DNA from: Monosiga brevicollis MX1
Taxonomy: Eukaryota > Opisthokonta > Choanoflagellata > Craspedida > Salpingoecidae
Direction: 5' to 3'
Assembly: GCF_000002865.3 (NCBI RefSeq)
Contig: NW_001865047.1
Coordinates: forward strand, 34,579-98,578
DNA: 64,000 bases
Part shown: one piece after another, positions 44,561 to 58,277 of the stretch
Numbering within the stretch: the first letter of the stretch is position 1
How the letters are laid out: each line of letters starts with the position of its first letter
The notes under the pieces: generated by a model
Told to the model about the DNA's origin: nothing
Seen by the model: only the letters and a program-made list of their open reading frames with translations
Database searches by the model: none
Translations under genes and position numbers: made by a program

Positions 44561-45640
44561 CTATGCCACCTCAACGCTCTCGACGACGCGACTGACGGTA
44601 AGGTGGCAGACGTTGCCAGAAGCCTGCAGGAGATTGACGATTTCATGGTGCTGAAGTCCACTCAGCTCATGTCCATTCACCTCCACAATCTAAGCAATGA
44701 TGACGGTGACCACAAGGTCGCAACAAAGTGATATGGTGACCAATTTGTGTGAGCAACACGTTGGATCTTTTGACAAAAGTATGAGAGCAGGGAAACGTAG
44801 AAATAATTCTCAAGGTAATCAGCCAACACACCTTGTCCCCGAGCTGGAGACGACCATCCTTCTGAGCTGTGCCGTCGTCCAAAATTGAGGTGATGTACAC
44901 ACCGTCATCACCTTCCTCAACCGGCTGGTCCACGCCACCCACGATGCTAAAGCCGAGGCCCTGGAAGTTGGTTTCCAGGTCAATTTGCAGAAGCTGCTCG
45001 GGGGCCTCGTCGTTGGCTGGCAGACGAGCCAACTTGAGCGTCACGCTGCCGGCACACGCGCGCAGCACATCCACCACCTCGCCATGGGTCAGGCCTGTTA
45101 GGCTACGACCGTTCACTTCCAGCAACTAGGCACAAAACAAGGTACCACCCCACGTTGGTCAGGCATTCATGATTGTGTAGTCAGGAAAATATGTTCGCCA
45201 AAACGTGGTGCAATGGGCCTGAACCCCCAAGAACTGACCTGGTCGCCAAACTGAATGCGCCCATCAATGCCAGCAGGACCGTCCACGGTGATGTCGCTGA
45301 TATAAATGCCCTCGTCTCCCGGCTCGATGCAATCGTCCGTGCCACCGGCGATGAAAAAACCGAGGCCCTTCTCTGGCGACTTGTCCAGAGTGATGACGAG
45401 AATGTTCTCCTCCATATCTTGTTGAGACGCTATGTCGTCCGTCATGCGCGACACCACCATCTTGATGCTGGCGCCACACGATTGAAGCACGTGGACAGCT
45501 TGCTCGTGTGTCACATTTTCCAAATCTTGACCATTCACGTCCAAGATCTGAAATTCGTGCGCGGCAAAGCCTCCAAAATGAGAAAAGGTCGAGCGGGCCA
45601 GCCTTGCACATGTCATTGCTGGTAGGAGGATATTAAAAAA

Positions 45641-45681
<41 letters not shown>

Positions 45682-48600
45682 CAACAAGTCTCGATGACTG
45701 CGCGGCTGACCTTGTCACCACGACGAAGACGGCCATCACGATCAGCCGAACCACCCGGAATCACCTATCACACGCACACACAAGTTACATGAGTGGATGA
45801 TCGAACAACGCCGCTGGTGACCACGTGCAGGTGTGACTCCTGAGGTGGTTGATAAATCTGCCACGCTTGGTCCCCATCATTCCCAAACTTATGCCCAACC
45901 CTTCATGATTCATACACCCAGGCATCCACCTCAAAGTTCTTCATCAAAAAACCCGGTTCGTTCAGCGCACCTGAATGACGTAAATGCCGGGGTCCGAAGG
46001 GTCCGAGGGGTCGTCGAGGCCACCGGCAATGCTAAAGCCGAGACCGCCGGGGCCCTTGGCAAATTCAATCTCCACGACCTCCTCGAGTGCCGCATTGCGC
46101 AGCAAGACGAGGTCAGCGCTGGCCATGTTGAGGCGCAGCGCATCCACAGCCACCTGACGGGGAACCGCCTCCACGTCAACGCCGTTGATCTTCAACAGGC
46201 GATCACCTTGCTGCAACCGACCGTCGGCAGCGGCTGCCCCATTTTCCACGAGGGAGCTGACGTAGAGCCCGACATCACCCTCCATGACGGGATCCTCGGT
46301 GCCTCCGGCAATGCTGAAGCCAAAGCCTTCGGGACCCCGCGCCAGCGTGACATGAACAAGCTGCCAACTGTCTGGCGAAACGGAATCATCGTCGTCGAGG
46401 CCACGCTCAACCACCAGCTCGCAGCGCTCTGTGACGCCTTGGAGGATGCGCACGGCTTCGCCATGGGTGATGTTCCACATGGAATGACCGTTGACCGAAA
46501 TGAGCTTGTCGCCCATTTGCAGGCGCCCATCAGCAGCTGCCGACCCATTTTCCAACACGGCCGTGACGTAAACGGCAACATCATCCTCCTCAATGGGGAT
46601 ATCGGTTCCGCCTGCAATGCTAAAGCCGAGGCCAGAAGGGCCCTTGGGAAAGGCGATTTCCAGGAGTTGAGGTTGCTGTGCTTGGTCGTGTTCGGCTTCA
46701 GGGCGCGCAGTAGTGGGGGCACCGGCCTCGACTGCGGCCTGTCGCCCAATCAGCAAGGTGATGGGATCACCGGCGTTGGATAGGAGCTCGACGGCGCGAG
46801 CGTGCGTAATGTCCTCCGTGGAGGCGCCTTGCACAGCAAGGATGGAGTCGCCAGCCTGCAAGCGACCGTCACTGGCCGCCACCCCTCCGTCGATAACCTC
46901 GGTAATGTAGAGGCGCGTGTCGGTGCCATCCGTGGGCTCGTCCACGCCGCCAGCTACGCTGATCCCGAGGCGCTGGCCGTTCTTGTGCAGCACCACTGTA
47001 AAGGTAGTCAGGTCGGCCGATGCCGACTGAGCGACCAGGGTGGGTGTACTGTCCTCGATGACATTGGAACTGACCTGTTGCTGAGTTGTTGCATGAACTT
47101 CAGTGGATGATCGGGGCGCGTCAACCACGGGGACACTGTGAGTGGCTTGCGCCGGTTTCAGGGTAACTTCATTGACCACGTCCATAGTCTCCATGTTGGC
47201 GTGGTTGGAAAGGCCTGAGGCACGCCGAACCACCGAACCCGACATGGAATCAGAGCGCAGTTCAAGTCCATTTTCACGAGAACGGCCCCGCAGGTTGGCA
47301 ATGGTATCAGCCATGAGCTGCTTCTCGACTTCGTAACCTTCACGCTCGGCCTCAACCTCGGCCTTGACGGTGCTGAGCTCGCGGCGACTGGCACGCAACT
47401 GCGCCTCGAGAGACTGCACCAGTGATTCTTGATGAGTGGCATGACGCTGTGTAGCATCGAGCTGGCGAGCAAAGTCTTGCACAAGCGCCACGAGTTCGGG
47501 TACAGAGAGCTCTGATAGGGCGCGTTGAGATAGATCGCGTTGGCTGTTGTTCGTGGGCGCATCGGCATTCAGGGCGGCAGACGAGGCCGTCTCAATCATG
47601 TGCATCAGGCGCAAGCTGGCCGAGGATGCCGCCGTATCCTCCGATCGCTGACCACCATCGAAAAGGATCATGAGGGGAAACGATAACACCAGGGATCCAG
47701 GGGCGGTGCGATGGAACGTGGTGGTGGCATCGAACAAACCTTGGAAGAGCGGCGTCGGTGGGCAGGGGCTCCGCTGGCGGTAGACATGCGCGGTTTGGCG
47801 GGTGAATCGGGGTCTGTGGCGTTGGCGCTGGCGCTGGACTGTGCGTCGCCGTTGATTTCAGCCAGACTATTCTCCTGAATTTCGTCCTGCGTGCCATCGG
47901 TGGTGCTCTCGGCCAGGGCAGCGACGCGGTCCCACAGGGAAAGGACCTTGCCCGGGGCAGATTGGACAGCAATTTCGTCCATGGCTTGGAGAGCAAATTT
48001 GATCGTCTCCAGCTCGTCGAGTAAAGCGTTGGTGTCCCGGGTCGCCTGGAGCTGACTGTACTCGGCAGCCAGGTCAGAAGCGGTGAGGGCCATTTGCTTT
48101 CTCATCTGTTCCATTTGGCCCTTGCATTGCTCGAGCTCCTTCTGGGCTTGACCGTGAGCCACTTCGGCCGTGAGCTTGCCAATCTCCATGTTGGCAGCCT
48201 TGCGGCGCTCCTCGACCAACTGAGAGCGCAGCTCAGCTACAGTGCTCTCTGTGGCGCGGGCTTGTGCCGAACCTCGGCGTTCGATTTCGCTAAGCTGGCG
48301 CTGCAAGCGCGGCGCCTGTTGCGGTGAAGCGGGATTGGCCGTCGCTTGGCTGACGGGCCATGAGCGAGCAGCAGAGTAGTACGCGAGGTTATTGCGATAG
48401 GATCGAGCAAGAACAAGAGCAAGAGCAAGAGCAAGAGCGTGAGCCGAGCAGAGACCCAAACAAGACCAGCTGGGTGCAAGCAACGGGACGGAAAGAAAAA
48501 AAAAAAAAAAAAAAAAAAAAGACAGACTGGCCGCCCCACCAAGCAAGCCAAAATTGTATTGGCTGGACTTGGTACAGGGAAACCGAATCCGGTACAATGG

Positions 48601-49199
48601 TGCATGGTGCAAGTGAAAACGCACCTGGTGAAGGACATGGTGCGACCGTGAAAGGTCTGAATGTCTGTCTGGCTGGGGTCAAGGCGGGTGGCGCGTTCGA
48701 GGGCATTGATAAAGGGGGATGCATCGGGCTTGCGTTTGAAGTGAAAGGCGTAGGCAATGTTGGTGTTAGCCGGGGAAGAAGTGGAGGGACCATGGTTGCT
48801 GGGTCTTGGCGAGTGTGGGCCGCGGACTGGCTGACTGGAGACGATAAAGGCAAACTTGGCGCCAATAACGGCAATGCTGGAAATGTCGGCAAGGGGGATG
48901 GCCAGAGCTTGGCCTCCACCCCGAGGCGCAGCCCGCAAGACCCCGTCCTTGGGAGCAAGGGTGAGGTGAAGGTCTTTGGAGAAACCTTGGCGATCCTCCT
49001 TTTTGCGGCTCTTCTCAAGCAAAAAGTCGGCGACCCAGGATTGTTGCTCAGATGCCTCCTCATCCACGACCTTGGTACCAAGAAACTTGACGGCCACGTC
49101 CTTGAACTCGGTAAAGCCTGGATGGCGCATAGGCGAGTGTAGCGTCATGTGACCGAGGCAGAGCGGAAAAAAAAGTTTTGGGCGTGAGACCAGAGGCGT
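44561..49199 (-). CDS. PTB - coiled coil - six-PDZ scaffold protein (5' end lost in gap)
   Basis: Reading leftward from the gap, a PTB/PID-like domain (FKDVAVKFLGTKVVDEE, AYAFHFKRK) lies at about 49110-48620. A coiled-coil exon follows (about 48340-47742; LQRQLSEIERRG, ELRSQLVEERRK) and continues in the next exon from 47669 (QSLEAQLRASRRELSTVKAE). Six PDZ domains follow: carboxylate-loop-like blocks LGISVAGG, LGFSIAGG, FGFSIAGG, LGFSIAGG, LGFFIAGG and LGFSIVGG. Each has a DGRLQxGD turn and a VNGxxxxxxTH helix. The last three PDZ domains are split by introns at the same place, just after GDK/GDQ. The last exon is 44689-44561, ending RVVESVEVA. Multi-PDZ scaffolds organise membrane receptors and polarity complexes. 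The combination recalls Mint/APBA (PTB plus two PDZ) but has more PDZ domains. N-terminal exons are in or beyond the gap. Confidence 0.85.
45638..45679. repeat. A run followed by AG repeat in a PDZ-gene intron
   Basis: About 15 A followed by (AG)n, in the intron that splits the fourth PDZ domain of the scaffold gene. On the coding strand this is CT then T, i.e. a long polypyrimidine tract. Confidence 0.95.
48496..48521. repeat. A homopolymer in scaffold-gene intron
   Basis: About 26 A (T on the coding strand), preceded at about 48408-48442 by AAGAGC-type hexamer repeats. Both lie in the intron between the PTB part and the coiled-coil exon. Confidence 0.9.
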
Positions 49200-49810
49200 N
49201 NNNNNNNNNNNNNNNNNNNNNNNNNNNNNNNNNNNNNNNNNNNNNNNNNNNNNNNNNNNNNNNNNNNNNNNNNNNNNNNNNNNNNNNNNNNNNNNNNNNN
49301 NNNNNNNNNNNNNNNNNNNNNNNNNNNNNNNNNNNNNNNNNNNNNNNNNNNNNNNNNNNNNNNNNNNNNNNNNNNNNNNNNNNNNNNNNNNNNNNNNNNN
49401 NNNNNNNNNNNNNNNNNNNNNNNNNNNNNNNNNNNNNNNNNNNNNNNNNNNNNNNNNNNNNNNNNNNNNNNNNNNNNNNNNNNNNNNNNNNNNNNNNNNN
49501 NNNNNNNNNNNNNNNNNNNNNNNNNNNNNNNNNNNNNNNNNNNNNNNNNNNNNNNNNNNNNNNNNNNNNNNNNNNNNNNNNNNNNNNNNNNNNNNNNNNN
49601 NNNNNNNNNNNNNNNNNNNNNNNNNNNNNNNNNNNNNNNNNNNNNNNNNNNNNNNNNNNNNNNNNNNNNNNNNNNNNNNNNNNNNNNNNNNNNNNNNNNN
49701 NNNNNNNNNNNNNNNNNNNNNNNNNNNNNNNNNNNNNNNNNNNNNNNNNNNNNNNNNNNNNNNNNNNNNNNNNNNNNNNNNNNNNNNNNNNNNNNNNNNN
49801 NNNNNNNNNN
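49200..49810. other. Assembly gap of 611 N
   Basis: Unresolved sequence inside or at the 5' side of the PTB-PDZ gene, bordered on the right by AC and AG repeats that probably caused the break. Confidence 0.99.
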
Positions 49811-49811
49811 A

Positions 49812-49879
<68 letters not shown>

Positions 49880-50037
49880 ACACACATCACGTCAGGGCTC
49901 ATTCACAGCGCCTGCCACTGCCGCTGCCATTGAAACCCTCTCACACACACTCTCTCTCTCAAGCTCTCTCTCAAGCTCTCTCTCTCTCTCTTAAGCTCTC
50001 TCTCTCTCTCTCAAGCTCTCTCTCTCTCTCTCTCTTT

Positions 50038-50083
<46 letters not shown>

Positions 50084-50160
50084 GTGCGTGCGTGCCTCAA
50101 GCTCTCAAGCTCTCTCAAGCTCTCTCAAGCTCTCTCTCTCTCTCTCTCTCAAAGGGGATC
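49811..50160. repeat. Compound AC, AG and CTCTCAAG repeat block
   Basis: (AC)9, then (AG)n to about 49878, then after a 50-bp break a long run of CTCTCTCTCAAG units (about 49950-50150). The unit resembles the CTCTCTCTCAACAA repeats near 23.9 kb, so a genome-wide satellite-like motif is possible. Confidence 0.95.
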
Positions 50161-51261
50161 TTACCTCTCTCTACAACAACAACAACACGAAAAATGATAA
50201 AAGTCTTGACTACACACCTCACGTTGCCTTGATCTTCATCCTCGCGCTCCTTCTTCTCTGTTTTCTTCTTTCTTTCTTTTCGGGTGTATTTGTCTGACAT
50301 TGGGTGAAATAAATCTACTTCAACTGCAGATTAGACAGCATGAACCAAATCTTTCCTCCCCAACGAATCTTCACAAACAGCACTCTTCGCTGCAATAACT
50401 CATCCATACATTTGTCATTGGTCAGCATTCTTGAGACGCGCCAGCTGCACACAACACCTGTTATTTGGGTTTAAATTAAAGAGGTCATTTAGTCTTAGTT
50501 TCACCGGTACACCAGAAAAAAAAAAAAAAAAACGGCAGCGCCCCTCTTCCAGTGCCCCTCGGTTCTGCCTCTGCCTGCCTTTGATGTCAATGTACCCGGC
50601 CTCATGCCTCATTGCATCTCGGTGCTGTTTGGATGGGCATACTCCCGCTACCGCCGCGCGTCTCTCCTTGCAGCCTAGTCCTTGTCCTTGTCCGCTGAGC
50701 TGGCACTGCAAACAGGTACAGTACACCAGACATAGGTACCCCCACGATACGACTGACTGGCTCCTTCCTCACCCCCAACAGACATTGCGCGATCCCCGTT
50801 CACCCCATCCCTTCCTCCCCTCGCGCGCCTGTCTGACCCGACCCAAATGCAGTCAGCTCGTGCAGTTTGAGATTCGATAGATCTACCTGGTATGGATGGC
50901 CAGGCAAGGTGTCACGGTGCCTGCTGTTGACAATTCTTTCCTGCAGGCTGAATTCTCGATCCCGCCCGCTCGCTCGCTCGCTCGCTGCCTTACCAGCGAC
51001 TCTGCATTCATCGGTGCCTCTGGCCTGGCTGCCAATTCTGAAAGGACGAGTTACCGATAGCTGCCTTCCCCTTTGGTCGCTCGAGCCCGCCAGACAAATT
51101 CGGTGCGTCACTGTGGACCCTCCGGTATAGCTCGCCGTCTCTGCCGTCTTCTCTGCCCCCGCCCCTCTTCCTCTTCCACCGCCGTCTCTGATTGATCTCG
51201 CCGCTCGCAACACCCATCGCCTCACCTCTAACCGCCACTCCCAGCCCCAGCTCCCGGCAAT
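50161..51261. other. Intergenic, no gene seen
   Basis: Upstream region of the NACHT-WD40 gene. It contains an A run (about 50517-50532) and a CGCTCGCT repeat near 50968-50985. The pyrimidine-rich stretch before 51262 is probably the leader. Confidence 0.55.
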
Positions 51262-54200
51262 ATGAGTGGGCGGCCTTCGCGGCCCTCCCTCTTGGTGCGG
51301 CGTCACACTGGAGGCATGGGGTCACGTCGAGTTTCCAACGTCGCTACGGCAACTACCTTCCGCGTTCCCATCCTTCGCTGTGCCATCGTTGCTGGTGCCG
51401 GCTTTGAACGCGAAATGGACATCCTCGCCACGACCATCCTCCCCGAGGTCACCCAGCTGGCCCGAGCCCATGGCATTGATGTCAGTACCATTCCTTCTTA
51501 CCCCAATGTGGACATGATGCCTTTCTCACACATTTGGCCGTCCCTTTCATACACGCGCTGCGACCCACCGCCCCTGATCTTACGCTCCTCGCCCCTTGTT
51601 CCCGCCCTCCACGCCTTCTCCACCAGGCGCAATTTGATCTTTGTGCCCTTGGCGTGGGGCCCGGCGCCATGGCAGACCCTTACTACTGGGACGACTGTAC
51701 TTGGCTTGTGCGACACCATCACAATGCCGCGCCAGCGTCTCTCAACCTCTTGCTTCTCTCCAACGAACGTTACGGCGCCATCATACCCCCGGCCACCGTG
51801 GCTCAAACCCTTTTTGAGATTGTCGTTGCTGAATCCACCAACGCCGCCCTCCTCAAGGAATGGTACATCCTTGACCCCCTCACACAGCAGTACCGCCTCC
51901 ACCGCCCCCAGTCCCGCTTCCCAAAATTCCCTGCCGATAAACGCCAGGCCGAACAGTGGGCTGCCATCGCCACCAAGCTTGTCACTGCCTTCACTTCCGC
52001 ACTGACCACTGCCAATATCAGTGCCGATGAACGCCACCGCTTTGATTGCTCCGGTAGGGCAAATTCTCCCCCACTTCTCTGGCAGCACCTGCATGCACGC
52101 TCCACCTCTCGGTAGCACGTCTCGGTCGACCTGCCACACGCTCGCTTCACCTTGCGCCCCATGTTTACTCGTACCCAGGTTTGCACCGTTTTGCCCATGA
52201 CTCGGCACTGCATGTGCCTGAAGGCAAGGCGGCTCCCAAGCTCAAATGGATCTCCCGACTCATTGAATGCGAGTCAGAGCCCTCAGCCAAACAACAGGCT
52301 GCCGTTCCCACTTGGTTTGACGCGTCTGGTCAGGTCGACGACCCCCTGCGTCGCGCCCGCCAGCTAGATTACGAGCTGGATCAAGGCACTCTCGCCGCCG
52401 ATAAAACTCGCTTCCACGTTGAGCTCTCGGGTGAAGACGCGGCCCAAGACGCGGCAGCCATAGAGGATTACCTGGGAGATTGGTGCGCCCACGTCACCTC
52501 CCTCCTGACCGACGCTATTGAGAACATCGCCGCGGACAAGGTCTGTCCTTGTATTCCACTGCACTGCAGAAATAGACGCACCCACGCCCATGCCAAGCCC
52601 CTGCCTTTTTATTTTATTTTTTTATCTCTTGTTCCTATTTTCCCTTTGACCTGTTTCGTCGACTGACATCTGGCTTCTCCGTGATTTTAGGAGAGCATTG
52701 CACTGGCTGGTCAGCTGGAGTCACTTTTTTACAGCCGCATGCCCTTGCATTATCAAGATCACCAAGGCTTCGGCGAAATGCTAGGTCGTTTGGAAACCTT
52801 CATGACCTTCTCCCGCGAGACTGCCGAATCCATAGCCGACCAGGTGCCCCATATGATTTGCAAAGCCGCATGGGGCAACCTACTCGTGCACTGGCTTGAC
52901 CTGCTTTAGGTTGCGTGGCATCTCACCGCGCACCGCTTGTATCTGTCTCGTTTAAATGATTGTCAGATTCTGATTGTCCACGGCAGCGAGGGAACGGGCA
53001 AGACCTCGCTCGTGGCACGCGCTCAACTGGCGCTGGAAACTGCAGGTCGGGGTGCCGTGCAGGTTGTGAGGTCCGCTGGTCAAGGCTTTCCCGCCCCTGT
53101 ACACACCTTGCGGTCTTTGCTACGTTCGTTGAACGCGGAGATTGCGGCCGGCTTCCGCCGAGAGGCTGCCGGTATCACCGCCAATCTGGAAAACGATATT
53201 GCCGACCAGGAACGCGTGATTCGGGAGCTTGAGATGCAGGTGGAAGCCGAAGGTGGCGACGATGAAGCACAGGTTGACCCCGCCGAATACGAACGTCTCG
53301 CCCTCCTCAAGCTTGAAAAGCGCCAAGTGACTTGCGTTCACGACAGCCTTCAAGATCTCACGCGTGAACTCTACGAGGTGAGCCTTCCAGGGATCGAAGC
53401 AAGCGCTGAGTTTTCGTTGCTTCCGCCATTGATTGCTTTCCTTCCTCTCTCACTCTCTCTCAAAACGTCGTCTCTGTTCTTCACCCCTTAGCGCATGTCC
53501 CTGGCATCAATTCGACGCCCCCTTCTCATCATTCTTGATGGCTTGGACCAAGTGGACAATCAACCGCTCGTCTCCCAGCTCAAGTGGCTGCCAGCTGAAC
53601 TGCCCGATTATGTCAAGCTCGTCATCACGTGTCGGCCGGGCGAGCTTTTCAATGAGTTACGTGGGCAGTTCATGCATCCTGGCTGCTACCTCGAAGTACC
53701 TGATACTCTTTCCACCGAGTTGGCCCAGGACCAGTACACATCGCTACTGGCGTTCCACGGCCTCGCCTCGCCTGACGAGACAACTGCCAAAAATCTGCAC
53801 AACCTGGCTCGTCGACTCGCTTCGCCGGCTGCCTACCCCCTCTTGGTCCACCTTGCCCGCACCACCACTTGGCTCAATGAAGCTGCGTGGTGGAAAGCCA
53901 ACAGCAAGGCCACCTTGGTTGATATCGCTGTCCTCATTCTTGAAATGCTTGAGGCACGCTGCGGCAAACACCTCGCTGCCTACACCATGGTCATGCTTCA
54001 GACCCAGCCCCAGTTACCGGGCATGACCATCACCGACCTTTGTGAACAATTGACGATGCAAGATCGCGTGTTGGAGGAGCAGGCGTCGCTGCAAGCTGGT
54101 TGCGCTGGCGTGGCCGCTGTCCCCGTGATGAGCCTCCACCGCTTCATCCGGCTTGCAGGCCCCTTGCTCTTGCATTCGGGCTTGCCCTCCCAATATCGCC

Positions 54201-57200
54201 TCGCGCATTCCTTTGTTGCTCAGGCCGTGCGTCAGCGCTACAACGTTGACGCCCAGATGGCCGAGCATGTTGTTCTAGGACGAGCACGCTGGCTTTGTAC
54301 TGAGCACGACTCCCCCAATCTGTCCAGCCTCGCGAAGCAGAGTCATCTTCTGCTCACTTCCATGCCCACCGAACGCCTTGTCACAGCACAAGTCCTGACC
54401 TTTGAAGACGAGCGGGCCCCTGTGCTTGAGATCGAACGGAATACTTCCGTCATTTTCCTGCGTGGCCGCGCACTCGCTCAAGCGGGCCGTTGGCGCGATG
54501 CCCTACACAAGTGCTACTGTGACCTCAAGTGGTTGGACGCCCGCATCAATTTGGCTCGACCCATGGTGCGCATATTCAACTCCCTGACCCTTTGCTCACA
54601 TCACACATGCGCGCCTATACACATCAACTTGCAATCCCTGATGCTGCGTGCAATTTTGTTTTTGAATCGCGAACCAATCCACATTTAGAATCTCGTTGAG
54701 GAACTGCAGGATTTGTTTGCGCTTGAACCACCCGCCGTGGTGGTGGAGACCTTGCAGGAAATCATGGCCATTTGCAAAGGTCTGGCGCCTGACCCCGAGG
54801 GAGATGTCCACGTTCCTCACGTGGTGCTCCAGCATGTGCGACCACTAACGGACGCCTTGTCTACGCTGCGCGCGCTGGCTGCCGAGAGTGTGGGGGCTGC
54901 TCCTGGCAGCTTATGGCCCATCGCCCCTGTGGAGCTCATGCCCGAGCAGCTCTCGCCCATGGTATATCACGCCAAGGAATGGCATGCCTGGTGGGCTGGC
55001 TATGCCCAGCCCAACGTTACGACCAGCGGGACAGCCCCCAGCCTGGTCGCTACCTGGCTGCAGGCTGGCCGGCGAGAGGTGGTGCGGATTTTTGATGCCA
55101 AATCGGGCATGCGTGTGGGCCAGTTTGACCTGGACCCCATTCCAAAACCGCCACACATGCGCGAGGAGGACGACGATGAGGACGCTGCCTTTGGCGTTGT
55201 GGGGCTGGCCTTGGGCGGCACCATGCAGCTGGCCGTGGCGTGGTCGAATGGCACCATTCGCTTCTACAGCGTCCCCAACGGAGAAGAGGTTATGGCACTG
55301 GACTTTGAGATCCCTGTCGTTGAGATGGCCATGAGTGCGGATGGCAGCACTTTAACGGCATCGGATGGCGAGACTGTGGGTATCTGGAACCTGACGTCAG
55401 GCGAACAGGTGCTGGAAACCAAAGACTATCCTGATGTTAGCGCTCTTGCTGTCTCCGCGGACGGCGCTGTTGTGGCAGTGGGTCGCGGAGCTGGACTTGT
55501 GACCCTCCTCAACGCGCGCAGTGGCAAAAAGCTACAGGAACGCAAGGTACCTTCGTTGCCGGACATTTTGGCCTTGGCCATCTCAGCTGATGGCCAGAAG
55601 ATTGTGGCTTCGAGCACGGCATCAGTGGTTGTAGTTACTGATCGTCAAGGCACGGAGCTGCATAGCCACCGCCACCCAGGGCAAATCGATGCCGTCGCCA
55701 TTAATAACGAGGGCACGCATGTTGGCTCCGTGAGTGGTGGCGACGAAACCGACCAACGGTAAGCTGTAGCTTTGGGCCCTCACCATCCCCCTACCCATCC
55801 AGATTCATCTGCAGCCATGCTTTGCCAACCAGGACTTGAACGTCTTTGGGGTTTCGGTGCTGACCATGGTCTCTTTGCTTTGTGGGTGACCAGGGCCCGT
55901 GTCTTCGAGCTGTCGAGTGGTCGGCGCTTGGTTTTCCAGGGCCACACGGGTGACATCAATGCCATCCAGTTTTGTGCTCCGCTTGGCCAGCCCGCTCTGT
56001 TAACCAGCGGACACGACGGCACCATTCGAGTATGGGATCTGGATGGCAGGCCCTCCGCGCACAATCCGGCGCACGAGGACGGGGTTGATCTGTTGAGCTC
56101 TGGGGCAGACTGCGTGCTGTCGGCGTCCGCCACGTGGCCTGAGATTAAGTTTTGGAACGCGGACGGGCGCTGTATCGTGACCAATCATTTGGATGAGAAA
56201 CTGACAACCACTGCAAGCGAGGGCATCACCCGCGGCGGCGTGATGATGGGGCGCAAGGACGATTTTGCGCTGGCAGCAGCTACGCACGGTCGCGTCTGCT
56301 CCTACGCAGGGCCGCCTTTGTTCCAGGAGTTGCAACACGACACGCTGGCTGGGGCGGCTTTTTTTAGTCACTTGGCTGTATCTGGTCAACCTCTCGTGGC
56401 GGCTGCAACGACCGAGGGCCTGGTGCTGCTGCAACCCGACACGCTGAAGCAAGTGCGCAAGGTCCCGCTGAATTTTGCGGGCCAGGTGGTGGCAGTGGCC
56501 TCCTTACCAACAGACAAATTTGTCACCGTTGCCACCGAGGGCAAGATGGTGACGTTTGACATGGAGTCGGGGCAAGTCCTTAGCGCGTATGACCGCGACG
56601 TGCGGGGCGATACAGTCGTGGCCCTGGACATGATCTTGCGCTCAGGTGCACCCTGGATTGTGTCTTACAGTGAGGGCAGCGATAGCGTCATCTTGCGCAA
56701 TGCACTCCGCACGGAGGACGAGGTTGGCCTGGACGGCGAACATACGACATCGGTGGCGTGTTCGCGCGACGGTCGACTGGCCGTTGTGGGCTCGGCACAA
56801 GGTGGTTTCGTGGCGTGGGACCTCGAGGCCGGGGCCGACGCGGGCTCCCAGCCCAACGCGCATGACGGTGCGATTGACTGCATGTGTCTGACGGAGGATT
56901 CCAGCATCCTAGTGACGGCCAGCGACGACGGCTGTGTCAAGGCATGGTCCGTGAGCAACGGCTACCAGCTGTTGAGCACTCAGGCTTTCAACTCGCCCGT
57001 GACTTGTTTGACCATTCTGAATGGCGCCGCCACGGTGGTGGCTGGTCTGCGCGCAGGACAGCTGGCTTTCCTGCGTCTGTCGCCAGCGCCGGCCGTTGGT
57101 GAGGGCAAGTGGGGGGCTGAAGATGCACTTGCCACAGGCGCGCGAGTGCGCTTGCCGACCCTGCCGGCAGCCGCAGCGCCCTCAATGCGCAAAAAGCGCT

Positions 57201-57427
57201 CAAGCTCGGAGTTGCCACCTGCCGGCAAGGCCAAAGATAAGAGCGAGCGTCGCGATTCCAGCAGCGCCGCAGCCTCGAAGAAGAAGAGCATCACCGATCC
57301 AGGTGCGCCCTCACAGCCCCGCTCATCGGCAGAGGAGCCAGTCTCTGAAAGTGCGCCGGAAGGCACCGGCAGCGATTCGAGCAAGGAAGCTGCCCCAGGG
57401 GGCAAAGGCTGCTGCTTGATCATGTAA
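51262..57427 (+). CDS. NACHT-WD40 (STAND, NWD1/TEP1-like) protein with C-terminal CaaX box
   Basis: Exons 51262-51480, 51627-52053, 52179-52540, 52691-52843, 52910-53377, 53492-54565, 54689-55758 and about 55801-57427 give roughly 1800 residues. The N-terminal part (EREMDILATTILPEVTQLAR, then LLLLSNERYG and LKEWYILDP) resembles the region before NACHT in NWD1-type proteins. The NACHT P-loop is HGSEGTGKTSL (near 52985) and Walker B is LLIILDGLDQVD (near 53525). Winged-helix-like and helical repeats follow. WD40-type repeats (SADGSTLTASDGETVGIWNL, HTGDINAIQF, DGTIRVWD, DDGCVKAWS) fill 54.9-57.1 kb. The tail is Ser/Lys-rich and ends KGCCLIM. CLIM fits a CaaX prenylation signal, with an adjacent Cys for palmitoylation. 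The junction 55758/55801 does not phase cleanly (donor phase 2, all acceptors phase 1), so it is uncertain. Such proteins act as oligomerising signal switches. Confidence 0.8.

Positions 57428-58277
<850 letters not shown>

Noticed and set aside
48237-49933. Frames of several hundred codons spanning the N gap
   Set aside because: Open only because N gives no stops; the real coding parts are the PTB and coiled-coil exons to the left of the gap.
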